Origin: Parvibaculum sp039973015
Lineage (GTDB): Bacteria > Pseudomonadota > Alphaproteobacteria > Parvibaculales > Parvibaculaceae
Assembly: GCF_039973015.1 (NCBI RefSeq)
Contig: NZ_JBDWLT010000007.1
Location: forward strand, 62,001-126,000
Length of the DNA stretch: 64,000 bases
Direction: 5' to 3'
Under the pieces are notes generated by a model that worked only from the letters and a program-made list of their open reading frames with translations, ran no database searches and had not been told where the DNA came from. Shown piece after piece: positions 22,618 through 31,421 of this stretch; within the stretch, counting starts at the first letter, position 1; every line of letters begins with the position of its first letter. The position numbers and the translations under genes were made by a program.

Positions 22618-25530
22618 CTATTCTTCTTCCGAGCCGTTCTCGCCCGTCTCCTCGACGCGCTCGACGGAGACCACACGTTCATCGGCCGCCGTGCGGAAGA
22701 TGGTGACGCCCTGCGTCGCGCGGCCAGCGGCGCGAACATCGTCCACCGGGCAGCGAATGAGCTGGCCCGCATCGGTCACCAGCATGATCTGGTCCTGCAC
22801 TTCCACGGGGAAGGAGGCCACCAGCTTGCCGTTCCGCTTGGTGACGGCCATCGCGATGATGCCTTTGCCGCCGCGCCCGGAGGTCCGGTAATCATAGGAC
22901 GAAGACCGCTTGCCGAAGCCCTTTTCGCTGACGGTGAGAACGAGTTGCTCTCTTGCGCCAAGCTCGGCGTAACGCTCGGGCGAAAGAGCGAGCTCGTCGC
23001 CCGCATCTTCGGTGTCGTCGTCAGCCTCGACGGCTTCCGCCTCCAGCTCCTCCGTCTCGCCCGAAGCGGCACGGCGCATGGCGGCGGCCTGCTTCAGATA
23101 GGCGCGCGCTTCAGCGGGCGTGACATCGACATGGCGCATGATGCTCATGCCGATCAGCGTGTCGTCCTCGCCGAGACGAATGCCGCGAACACCGGTCGAC
23201 GAGCGGCCGGAAAAGACGCGCACTTCCGTCACCGGGAAACGCACACAGCGCCCGTCCGCCGTGGTCAGCAGCACATCGTCATCCTCTGTGCATATCTGGA
23301 CGCCGATGATGCTGTCGCCTTCGTCAGCGCCCTCGAACTTCATGGCGATCTTGCCGTTGCGATTGATCTGCACGAAATCGGACAGCTTGTTACGCCGGAC
23401 ATTGCCGCTCTTCGTCGCGAACACGACGTGGAGGCTGTCCCAGCTTTCCTCGTCCTCCGGCAAAGGCATGACGGTGGTGATATATTCGCCCTGCTGGAGC
23501 GGGAGGATATTGATCATCGCCTTGCCGCGTGCCTGTGGCGTCGATTGCGGCAGTCGCCAGACCTTGAGCTTGTAAACCATGCCGATGGACGAGAAGAAAA
23601 GCATCGGCGTGTGCGTGTTCGCCACGAAGAGACGGGTGACGAAATCCTCATCCTTGGTGGACATGCCGGAGCGGCCCTTGCCGCCGCGGCGCTGCGCGCG
23701 GTAGGTCGAGAGCGGCACACGCTTGATATAGCCCTGGTGGCTGACCGTGACGACCATGTCCTCGCGCTGGATCAGGTCTTCATCTTCGAAATCGGTTTCG
23801 GAGTCGGCCAGTTCCGTGCGGCGCGGCGTCGCGAACTCATTCCGGACCGAGGTCAGCTCCTCGCGCATGATATCGAGCACACGTTCGCGCGACCGCAGGA
23901 TGTTCAGATAGTCCTCGATCTTTTCGCCGAGGCCTTTCAGTTCGTCGCCGATTTCGTCGCGGCCAAGCGCGGTGAGGCGCTGGAGGCGCAGTTCGAGGAT
24001 CGCCCTCGCCTGCTCTTCGGACATGCGGATCGTGCCGTCTTCAGAGAGACCGTGACGCGGATCGTCGATAAGCGCGATGAGCGGCGCGATGTCGCGTGCA
24101 GGCCAGTTGCGCGCCATCAGGCTTTCGCGCGCCGTCGCCGGGTCCGGCGCGGTGCGGATAAGCTTGATGACTTCGTCGATATTGGCAACGGCGATGGCGA
24201 GACCGACCAATACATGTGCACGATCACGCGCCTTGTTCAGCTCGAACTTCGTGCGCCGCGAAATCACATCCTCGCGGAAGCGGACGAAGATCTCGAGGAA
24301 CTGCTTGAGGTTCATCAGCTCCGGCCGGCCATGATCGAGCGCGAGCATGTTGCAGCCGAAACTCTGCTGGAGCGGCGAGAAGCGATAGAGCTGGTTCAGC
24401 ACGACATCGGGCACGGCATCGCGGCGAAGCTCGACCACGACGCGCATGCCGTTACGGTCGGACTCATCGCGCAGATCGCCAATGCCCTCGATGCGCTTTT
24501 CGCGCACGAGGTCGGCAATCTTCTCGACCATCGAGGCCTTGTTCACCTGATAGGGAATTTCGGTGATGACCAGAGCCTGGCGGTCCTTGCGGACTTCCTC
24601 GATCTCGACACGGCCACGCACCACGACCGAGCCCTTGCCGGTGTGATAGGCGGAGCGCGCGCCCTGACGGCCGAGCATGATGCCGCCGGTGGGAAAATCG
24701 GGCGCCGGCACATATTCGATCAGCTCGTCGATCGAGATGTCCGGGTTGTTGATGAGTGCGATACAGGCGTCGATCACCTCGCCGAGATTATGCGGCGGGA
24801 TATTGGTCGCCATGCCAACGGCGATGCCGTTGGCGCCATTGACCAAAAGGTTGGGCAACTCGGCCGGGAGAACGACAGGCTCCCTTTCGGTGCCGTCGTA
24901 ATTGTCCTTGAAGTCAATCGTGTTCTTGTCGATGTCGTTCAGCAGCGAATGCGCGGACTTGGCCATGCGCACTTCGGTGTAACGCATTGCCGCGGGCGGA
25001 TCGCCATCGACCGAACCGAAATTGCCCTGCCCGTCCAGCAGCGGCAGGCGCATAGAGAAACTCTGCGCCATGCGCACCAGCGCGTCGTAAATCGACTGGT
25101 CGCCATGCGGGTGATACTTACCGATGACATCGCCGACCACGCGGGCGGATTTACGATAGGGCTTGTTCCAGTCGTAGCCGTTCTCGTTCATCGAGAAGAG
25201 GATGCGGCGATGGACGGGTTTCAGCCCGTCACGCGCATCGGGCAGCGCGCGGCTGACGATCACGCTCATCGCGTAATCGAGATAGGAGCTGCGCATCTCC
25301 TCTTCGATGGAAATGGGGGCGACGTCACGCTCCGGCGGCGGACCGCCAGCGGAAGAACCGCCTGTACCGCCGGGCGGCGTACCACCCGAACCGTTCAGGC
25401 CCTCGCCCATGCCGGTATCGTCGCCCGGGCCCGGCTCATCACCCGGAATGTCGCTGTCTTGCGTATCGGACAAGTGTTTTTCTGGCGTTGCGGAGGGCTG
25501 CCGCCCCGGCTTTTTGAGCCGGACGCACAC
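22618..25530 (-). CDS. gyrA: DNA gyrase subunit A
   Basis: 970 residues if translation begins at GTG 25530; a TTG at 25473 and ATG at 25410 are alternatives. The core begins at ISIEEEMRSSYLDYAMSVIV. The first about 72 residues are an extra Gly/Pro/Asp-rich tail. The catalytic Tyr is in AAMRYTEVRM. The quinolone region reads HPHGDQSIYD: Gln replaces the E. coli Ser83 and the Asp87 equivalent is kept. C-terminal beta-pinwheel repeats follow, interrupted by an acidic insert (about 800-830, EAVEADDDTEDAG). With GyrB (not in window) it introduces negative supercoils. Length exceeds the typical 870-920 because of the tail and insert. Confidence 0.97.
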   Translation of the reverse strand: MCVRLKKPGRQPSATPEKHLSDTQDSDIPGDEPGPGDDTGMGEGLNGSGGTPPGGTGGSSAGGPPPERDVAPISIEEEMRSSYLDYAMSVIVSRALPDARDGLKPVHRRILFSMNENGYDWNKPYRKSARVVGDVIGKYHPHGDQSIYDALVRMAQSFSMRLPLLDGQGNFGSVDGDPPAAMRYTEVRMAKSAHSLLNDIDKNTIDFKDNYDGTEREPVVLPAELPNLLVNGANGIAVGMATNIPPHNLGEVIDACIALINNPDISIDELIEYVPAPDFPTGGIMLGRQGARSAYHTGKGSVVVRGRVEIEEVRKDRQALVITEIPYQVNKASMVEKIADLVREKRIEGIGDLRDESDRNGMRVVVELRRDAVPDVVLNQLYRFSPLQQSFGCNMLALDHGRPELMNLKQFLEIFVRFREDVISRRTKFELNKARDRAHVLVGLAIAVANIDEVIKLIRTAPDPATARESLMARNWPARDIAPLIALIDDPRHGLSEDGTIRMSEEQARAILELRLQRLTALGRDEIGDELKGLGEKIEDYLNILRSRERVLDIMREELTSVRNEFATPRRTELADSETDFEDEDLIQREDMVVTVSHQGYIKRVPLSTYRAQRRGGKGRSGMSTKDEDFVTRLFVANTHTPMLFFSSIGMVYKLKVWRLPQSTPQARGKAMINILPLQQGEYITTVMPLPEDEESWDSLHVVFATKSGNVRRNKLSDFVQINRNGKIAMKFEGADEGDSIIGVQICTEDDDVLLTTADGRCVRFPVTEVRVFSGRSSTGVRGIRLGEDDTLIGMSIMRHVDVTPAEARAYLKQAAAMRRAASGETEELEAEAVEADDDTEDAGDELALSPERYAELGAREQLVLTVSEKGFGKRSSSYDYRTSGRGGKGIIAMAVTKRNGKLVASFPVEVQDQIMLVTDAGQLIRCPVDDVRAAGRATQGVTIFRTAADERVVSVERVEETGENGSEEE

Positions 25531-25720
25531 CGTCCTGAAGGAACGAAAAAGAGGTCATCCAGCAAGCGCCGAATCCCTCTCGTTTATTGCTCGAAAGATT
25601 AGCATTCCCGCCCCGCCACGGCAACTTCAAACACGCCGGAACAGCGGAGATAACTCACTGAAATGAAAGGGAAAAATTGCGCTCCGAGTTTGCCGCCGGG
25701 GCACCCTGCAAAGCAGCGCC

Positions 25721-26578
25721 TCATTCGACGCGAAAGAGCACCGCCGTGGCATCGTCATGGCGCTTGAAACGCGGGCAGGAAAGGCAGTCCGGGTCTTCCA
25801 CCGCCTCGATCTGACGGACCTCCGCAACGATGGAGGAAAGTCCGCCGAGCGCCGCCCGGCGCACGAGCGTCGCAGGATCGAAGCGGTGATAGTCGAAGAC
25901 GACGGAGCCGAAACCGTCGCTGAAGAGAAGGCCGGTTACGGGGCGCGTGAGCGGAATTTCCCAATGACGCATATGCGCGGCGGCTTCCGGATCGATCCCG
26001 AGAATCCAGTAACCGTCATGCGTATTCTGACGGCGGCGATTGTCACGCAGATATTCCATGATTGCAGCATTGTCGAAAGGCCGTTCGCCAGGCGCGAGCG
26101 CATCGATCAGTTCCGCGGTGCGGCTCACGGCGCGCGCCTCGCGCGAGGTGTGTTTCACGCCATAGACATGCGCCTCGTCGCTCTCATCTTCCAGCAGGAT
26201 CAGGTCGCAATCGGCGAAATTCGCGCAAGAGAGGCTGCCCTCCCCAGCATGGACAAGCGCCATGGCCGCGCTCGGCCATTCGTGGCGGCCGTTCGGCGGA
26301 CGAAGGCGCTCCTGCCCGAAACGGAGCGCCAGCGTCTCGATGGTGAAGCGGACAAGGCCGTGAAGATCGGCGCCGTAGCGCGCGGCATTGGCCTCGAAAA
26401 GCGCGCTCGCCTCATGCGCCAGCCAGTGCGCGCCGGTCTCGGCACCGATGAGCGGCCCGTCAGCGACATCCGTCGCGCCGTCAATCACCCACACATGGGC
26501 GCCGCTGTGCCCGAAGGCGTCTTCGTTTGCCTTTTCGGAATTACCGGGGTCCGTGAGCGTTTCGAGGATGCGGAGCAT
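25721..26578 (-). CDS. PP2C-like (PPM) serine/threonine phosphatase family protein
   Basis: 285 residues. PPM-type metal-binding positions are visible: NEDAFGHSGAHVWVIDGATD near the start, LLFSDGFGSVV near residue 220, and RHDDATAVLF at the C-terminus, giving three of the acidic ligands. Length and layout fit a single-domain phosphatase without regulatory or membrane parts. No kinase gene lies nearby, so substrates are unknown. It is co-oriented with ssb (64 nt upstream) and gyrA, but separated from gyrA by 190 nt. Confidence 0.82.
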   Translation of the reverse strand: MLRILETLTDPGNSEKANEDAFGHSGAHVWVIDGATDVADGPLIGAETGAHWLAHEASALFEANAARYGADLHGLVRFTIETLALRFGQERLRPPNGRHEWPSAAMALVHAGEGSLSCANFADCDLILLEDESDEAHVYGVKHTSREARAVSRTAELIDALAPGERPFDNAAIMEYLRDNRRRQNTHDGYWILGIDPEAAAHMRHWEIPLTRPVTGLLFSDGFGSVVFDYHRFDPATLVRRAALGGLSSIVAEVRQIEAVEDPDCLSCPRFKRHDDATAVLFRVE

Positions 26579-26642
26579 CCCGCAAGCCTACACGACGCAC
26601 CCGTTCCGAAAAATGACGGTCCGCGGATTGAACCGGGGCAAA

Positions 26643-27125
26643 CTAGAAAGGAATTTCGTCGTCGAGATCCTGAGAGAAATTCCCGCGGCCGCCACCGCCG
26701 CCACCCGACGAACCGCCGCCGAAGTCACCGCCATAATCGCCGCCGCCACCTCCACCCGAAGCACCGCCGCCGCTGCGGCCATCCAGCATGGTCAGCGTGG
26801 AGTTGAAGCCCTGCAGGACGATTTCCGTGGAGTATTTCTCGACGCCCGACTGGTCGGTCCATTTGCGGGTCTGGAGCGCGCCCTCGATATAGACCTTCGA
26901 GCCCTTCTTCACATATTGCTCGATGACCTTGCAGAGGCCCTCGTTGAAGACCACGACGCGGTGCCACTCGGTTTTTTCGCGGCGCTCGCCGGTATTCTTG
27001 TCGCGCCAGCTATCCGAGGTCGCGATGCGCAGATTGGCGATCGGGCGCCCGTCCTGCGTACGGCGGATTTCCGGGTCGGCGCCCAGATTGCCGATCAGGA
27101 TTACCTTGTTGACGCTGCCTGCCAT
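26643..27125 (-). CDS. ssb: Single-stranded DNA-binding protein
   Basis: 160 residues. OB-fold DNA-binding domain at about 1-110 (NKVILIGNLGADPEIR, KKGSKVYIEGALQTRKW), a flexible Gly-rich linker with long Gly runs (about 118-150), and the acidic tip DLDDEIPF that recruits repair and replication partners. It is transcribed divergently from uvrA, with a shared SOS box in the gap, the same arrangement known in E. coli. Confidence 0.98.
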   Translation of the reverse strand: MAGSVNKVILIGNLGADPEIRRTQDGRPIANLRIATSDSWRDKNTGERREKTEWHRVVVFNEGLCKVIEQYVKKGSKVYIEGALQTRKWTDQSGVEKYSTEIVLQGFNSTLTMLDGRSGGGASGGGGGGDYGGDFGGGSSGGGGGGRGNFSQDLDDEIPF

Positions 27126-27430
27126 ATGCTCGCCCTCGCTCTGTCTGCCGCCGTGGAATGCCGGAACCTAACCGAGCCCCCTGCCCACTGAAAGGGTTAA
27201 GTTTTCCACAGCCGCGCGTGAAGTGTTCTTATTATGTTCTCACAAGCCAGATTTTAGCGCAAGATGCTTCGCGGCCCGCGTGATTCTTGTCGCACCTGAC
27301 CTCATGACCCTTGAAGCTGCTCCCGACGCCCTACATACATGAAGCCCGAGACCTAGCATCCATCACAGCCCCATGAGTAACGCTGCCCGCGCCCGTCGCG
27401 GACGGCGACGCCCCCGAGAGTTCCCGCCAT
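27126..27430. other. Divergent ssb-uvrA intergenic region
   Basis: 305 nt with no credible gene on either strand. It contains the SOS box at 27225 and must hold both promoters. The AT-rich stretch 27190-27260 is the likely promoter core for both directions; the remaining about 170 nt before uvrA would be leader. I see no terminator or RNA gene. Confidence 0.6.
27225..27239. promoter_or_regulatory. SOS (LexA) box shared by ssb and uvrA
   Basis: GTTC-TTATTAT-GTTC: an exact GTTC-N7-GTTC direct repeat, the LexA operator described for alphaproteobacteria. It lies 99 nt upstream of ssb and 191 nt upstream of uvrA in the divergent gap. Confidence 0.85.
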
Positions 27431-30400
27431 ATGAGCATCTCCAAGAAATCCGCGCCCGGCAAATCCGGCGACACGCAGAACCGCTTTATCCGCGTGATCG
27501 GCGCGCGCGAGCACAATCTGCGCGATGTGAGCGTGGAGCTGCCGCGCGACGAACTGATCGTGATCACTGGGCTGTCGGGTTCAGGCAAGTCCTCGCTCGC
27601 CTTCGACACGATCTATGCCGAGGGCCAGCGGCGCTATGTCGAAAGCCTGTCGGCCTATGCACGGCAGTTTCTGGAGATGATGCAGAAGCCGGATGTCGAC
27701 CAGATCGACGGCCTCTCGCCCGCCATTTCCATTGAGCAGAAAACGACCTCGCGCAACCCGCGCTCGACGGTCGGCACGGTCACGGAAATCTACGACTACA
27801 TGCGTCTCCTCTGGGCCCGCATCGGCGTGCCCTATTCGCCCGCGACCGGCCTGCCCATCGAAAGCCAGACCGTGACCCAGATGGTCGACCGCGTGATGGC
27901 GCTGCCGGAAGGCACACGGCTTTTTCTGATGGCGCCCATCGTGCGCGGCCGCAAGGGCGAGTACCGCAAGGAATTCGCGGAACTGCAGAAGAAGGGCTTC
28001 CAGCGCGTGAAGGTGGACGGCACCTTTTACGAGATCGCGGACGTGCCTGCGCTGAACAAGAAGCTGAAACACGATATCGACGTCGTCGTGGACCGTATTG
28101 TCGTGCGCGGCGATCTGGGCAACCGGCTGGCGGACAGCTTCGAGATCGCACTCGAGCTGGCGGACGGAATCGCAGTCGTCGAGATGGCGGACGCCCCGAA
28201 AGACGGCAAGAAGGACGGGGATGCGGAACGCATCATCTTCTCGTCGCGCTTTGCCTGCCCGGTGTCGGGCTTCACCATCGACGAGATCGAGCCGCGGCTT
28301 TTCTCGTTCAATAATCCGTTCGGCGCATGTCCCGCCTGCGACGGGCTCGGCACCCAGTTCTACATGGACCCGGAGCTTGTTGTGCCGGACCCGGGGCTCT
28401 CGCTGAAGAAGGGTGCGATTGCGCCCTGGTCGCGCTCGACCTCGCCCTATTACACGCAGACGCTACAGGCGCTGGCGAAGCAGTACAAATTCTCGATGAC
28501 CGCGCCGTGGTCGCAACTGCCGGAAGAAGCGCAGAACGTCATCCTTTATGGCACGGGCGAGGAAGTCGTGACCTTCGCCTATGACGACGGCATGCGCTCC
28601 TACAAGACGAAAAAGCCGTTCGAGGGCGTGATCCCGAATCTTGAACGGCGCTGGCGCGAGACGGACAGCGCCTGGGCGCGCGAGGAAATCGAACGCTATC
28701 AGGGCATCACCAATTGCGAGGATTGCGGCGGCTATCGCCTGAAGCCGGAAGCGCTGGCGGTAAAGATCGCCACGCTTCATGTCGGCCAGGTCTCGCAAAT
28801 GTCGATCCGCGAGGCGGACGCATGGTTCCGCGATCTCAACCAGCACCTGACCTCGAAGCAGAATGAAATCGCAGGCCGTGTGCTGAAGGAAATTCGCGAG
28901 CGGCTGCACTTCCTCAACAATGTCGGCCTCGACTATCTGACGCTGTCGCGCAACTCCGGCACGCTGTCCGGCGGCGAAAGCCAGCGCATCCGGCTTGCCT
29001 CGCAGATCGGCTCCGGCCTTACCGGCGTTCTCTATGTGCTGGACGAACCTTCCATCGGCCTGCACCAGCGCGACAATGACCGGCTGCTCGAAACGCTGAA
29101 GCGGCTCCGCGACCTCGGCAATACTGTGATCGTGGTCGAGCATGACGAGGATGCGATCCGCACCGCCGACCATGTCGTCGACATGGGACCGGGCGCGGGC
29201 ATTCATGGCGGCAAGGTGGTGGCGGAAGGAACGCCCGAAGACATCATGGCCGCACCGGACAGCCTGACCGGGCAATATCTGACAGGCTTCCTGCAGGTGC
29301 CCGTCCCCGCCGAACGGCGGACAGGCAACGGCAAGTGGATCAAGATCACCGGCGCGAAAGAGAACAATCTCAAAAACGTGACCGCGGAAATTCCGCTTGG
29401 CACCTTTACCTGCGTGAGCGGCGTATCGGGCGGCGGAAAGTCGACACTCCTTATCGAGACCATTTACAAAGCCGTTGCGCGGCGGCTCAATAACAGTCGC
29501 GAGCATCCCGGCGCATTCGACGAGATACTCGGCCTCGAACATCTCGACAAGATCATCGATATCGACCAGTCGCCCATCGGCCGCACACCTCGCTCGAACC
29601 CGGCAACCTATACCGGCGCCTTCACCTTCATTCGCGACTGGTTCGCCGAACTGCCGGAAAGCCGCGCGCGCGGCTACAAGCCGGGCCGCTTTTCCTTCAA
29701 CGTGAAAGGCGGGCGCTGCGAGGTCTGTCAGGGCGACGGCGTCATCAAGATCGAAATGCACTTCCTGCCAGATGTTTATGTGGAATGCGATGCCTGCCAC
29801 GGGCACCGCTACAACCGCGAGACGCTGGAAGTGAAGTTCAAGGACAAGTCCATCGCGGACGTACTGGAAATGACGGTCGATGAGGCGGCATCCTTCTTCA
29901 AGGCGGTGCCCGCCGTACGCGACAAGATGGAAGTGCTGCAGCGCGTTGGTCTCGGCTACATCAAGGTCGGCCAGCAGGCGACGACGCTTTCGGGCGGCGA
30001 GGCGCAGCGCGTCAAGCTCGCCAAGGAGCTCTCGAAGCGCGCGACCGGCCGCACGATCTATATTCTCGACGAGCCGACGACCGGGCTTCATTTCCACGAT
30101 GTGGCGAAGCTGCTCGAGGTGCTGCACGAGCTTGTCGACACGGGCAACACGGTGGTGGTGATCGAGCATAATCTCGAAGTCATCAAGACTGCCGACTGGA
30201 TACTGGATCTTGGGCCGGAAGGCGGCGATGGCGGCGGCGAGATCGTGGCATTCGGCACGCCGGAGGAAGTGGCAAACGAACCGCGTTCCTATACCGGGCA
30301 TTATCTGAAGGAACTCTTCAAACGGCGGCCCGGCAAGGGAGCATCGTCACCCGCGAAACCCCGCAAGGCGAGCGCGGCGGCGAAGAGCAACACGACGGCC

Positions 30401-30469
30401 AGCAAGGCCGCACCGAAGAAGAAGGCAGCGCCCACCAGGAAGAAAAAAAGGGCGGGCCCCCGGCGCTAG
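27431..30469 (+). CDS. uvrA: Excinuclease ABC subunit A
   Basis: 1012 residues. Damage-recognition ATPase of nucleotide excision repair. Two ABC modules: Walker A GLSGSGKSS near residue 48 and GVSGGGKST near 660, with signature segments LSGGESQRIRLA and LSGGEAQRVKLA. The second zinc module is complete (CEVCQGD, CDACHGH). The first has lost one Cys: CPVSGF in place of CPxCGF (Ser at about residue 279), though CPACDG is kept. The last about 45 residues are Lys/Ala/Pro-rich, like a histone H1 tail. Its stop shares the CTAG with the convergent hydrolase. An SOS box lies upstream. Confidence 0.98.
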   Translation: MSISKKSAPGKSGDTQNRFIRVIGAREHNLRDVSVELPRDELIVITGLSGSGKSSLAFDTIYAEGQRRYVESLSAYARQFLEMMQKPDVDQIDGLSPAISIEQKTTSRNPRSTVGTVTEIYDYMRLLWARIGVPYSPATGLPIESQTVTQMVDRVMALPEGTRLFLMAPIVRGRKGEYRKEFAELQKKGFQRVKVDGTFYEIADVPALNKKLKHDIDVVVDRIVVRGDLGNRLADSFEIALELADGIAVVEMADAPKDGKKDGDAERIIFSSRFACPVSGFTIDEIEPRLFSFNNPFGACPACDGLGTQFYMDPELVVPDPGLSLKKGAIAPWSRSTSPYYTQTLQALAKQYKFSMTAPWSQLPEEAQNVILYGTGEEVVTFAYDDGMRSYKTKKPFEGVIPNLERRWRETDSAWAREEIERYQGITNCEDCGGYRLKPEALAVKIATLHVGQVSQMSIREADAWFRDLNQHLTSKQNEIAGRVLKEIRERLHFLNNVGLDYLTLSRNSGTLSGGESQRIRLASQIGSGLTGVLYVLDEPSIGLHQRDNDRLLETLKRLRDLGNTVIVVEHDEDAIRTADHVVDMGPGAGIHGGKVVAEGTPEDIMAAPDSLTGQYLTGFLQVPVPAERRTGNGKWIKITGAKENNLKNVTAEIPLGTFTCVSGVSGGGKSTLLIETIYKAVARRLNNSREHPGAFDEILGLEHLDKIIDIDQSPIGRTPRSNPATYTGAFTFIRDWFAELPESRARGYKPGRFSFNVKGGRCEVCQGDGVIKIEMHFLPDVYVECDACHGHRYNRETLEVKFKDKSIADVLEMTVDEAASFFKAVPAVRDKMEVLQRVGLGYIKVGQQATTLSGGEAQRVKLAKELSKRATGRTIYILDEPTTGLHFHDVAKLLEVLHELVDTGNTVVVIEHNLEVIKTADWILDLGPEGGDGGGEIVAFGTPEEVANEPRSYTGHYLKELFKRRPGKGASSPAKPRKASAAAKSNTTASKAAPKKKAAPTRKKKRAGPRR

Positions 30470-31338
30470 CGGGCTTCGCCCGCGAGGTGGACGGGCGCGG
30501 ACGAACCGAGAAACGCCAGCACATGCCGCGCCACCCCTTCCGGCTGCTCTTCATGGGGAAGAAATGCCGCCCGCTCGATGATAGCAAGGCCTGCCCTGCC
30601 GGACATCCGCGCCACCATTTCCCGGGCGCGGCGGACCGGAAACACGCCGTCCTTCTCGCCCCAGACAAAGAGCATCGGCACATCGATTTTCGCGTGCAGA
30701 TCGTCAAGGCGCGCGACGAGGCTGTGATCGACGCCGAGAAGATATTCGAGCAGTCCCCGATAGGCATGATCCGAGCGAAGCCAGCTTGTGACGAACAGGT
30801 CCATGTATTCGTCGTCGAGCAGCCGCTTGTCGACGAAGAAACCCGAGCGGCCGAGCCATCGGCGCATCAGCGGCCTCGACCCGAGCGCAGCCTTGAAGAG
30901 GACACGCCCGAAGCCCCTGCGAAACAACGCCTGCAACCGGGGAACGACGGTGGGCAAATGACCTGGCACCTCCGTATCTATCGCGACGACCTTCTCAACC
31001 CGCGCAGCATCCGATACCGCCAGCATTCTGGCGAAGGTGCCGCCGGTGTCGTGTCCGATCACGGAGTATTTCTGGAGCTTCATCCGGTCCGCGAAGGCGC
31101 GCACGCGCTCGGCATGGGCATGGAAACTGAAATTGGTGTGGCTGCTCCAGCCGCTTTCGCCCATGCCCGCCGCATCGAGCGCGTAGCAGGTGAAATGCGG
31201 TTCGAGGAAAGGGAGCAGCTTGCGGAAGCTCGCCTTGTGAAACGGCCAGCCGTGCAGCAAGATGAGGGCCGGACCGTTTCCGGAAACCGTGTAGGCGAGT
31301 TCGATGTCCTCGTAAGGAAATGTCTGCGTGTCCGTCAT
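30466..31338 (-). CDS. Alpha/beta hydrolase with Asp nucleophile (epoxide hydrolase/haloalkane dehalogenase type)
   Basis: 290 residues from Met at 31338, with AAGGAGG 6 nt upstream. Oxyanion motif LLHGWPFH near residue 28; the nucleophile elbow reads VIGHDTGG, so the nucleophile is Asp97 rather than Ser. That is the pattern of epoxide hydrolases and dehalogenases. The acid lies in VWGEKDGVFP and the catalytic His probably in FLPHEEQPE. It is divergently transcribed from an XRE/MmyB-type regulator, with a palindrome between them, so it is the probable regulated target. The substrate is unknown. Confidence 0.82.
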   Translation of the reverse strand: MTDTQTFPYEDIELAYTVSGNGPALILLHGWPFHKASFRKLLPFLEPHFTCYALDAAGMGESGWSSHTNFSFHAHAERVRAFADRMKLQKYSVIGHDTGGTFARMLAVSDAARVEKVVAIDTEVPGHLPTVVPRLQALFRRGFGRVLFKAALGSRPLMRRWLGRSGFFVDKRLLDDEYMDLFVTSWLRSDHAYRGLLEYLLGVDHSLVARLDDLHAKIDVPMLFVWGEKDGVFPVRRAREMVARMSGRAGLAIIERAAFLPHEEQPEGVARHVLAFLGSSAPVHLAGEAR

Positions 31339-31398
31339 CATGGCCCTCCTTGCGCTTGATCCGCGAAGAGAATTGGCCGGGTGAACCATGCGCACCAC

Positions 31399-31411
31399 TA
31401 CCTGAAAGGTA
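31399..31411. promoter_or_regulatory. Candidate operator of the XRE/MmyB-type regulator
   Basis: TACCT-GAA-AGGTA is a perfect 5-bp palindrome with a 3-bp centre. It lies in the 83-nt divergent gap, 10 nt before the regulator's GTG and 60 nt before the hydrolase ATG, where one bound dimer could control both genes. Confidence 0.5.
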
Positions 31412-31421
31412 AGAAACGCCC

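Noticed and set aside
22945..25602. Very long open frame opposite gyrA
   Set aside because: Antisense to an unmistakable gyrA; amino-acid make-up (His/Arg/Asp-rich) is that of a reverse-strand shadow.
28463..30301. Long open frame opposite uvrA
   Set aside because: Antisense shadow of uvrA with no domain or ribosome site.
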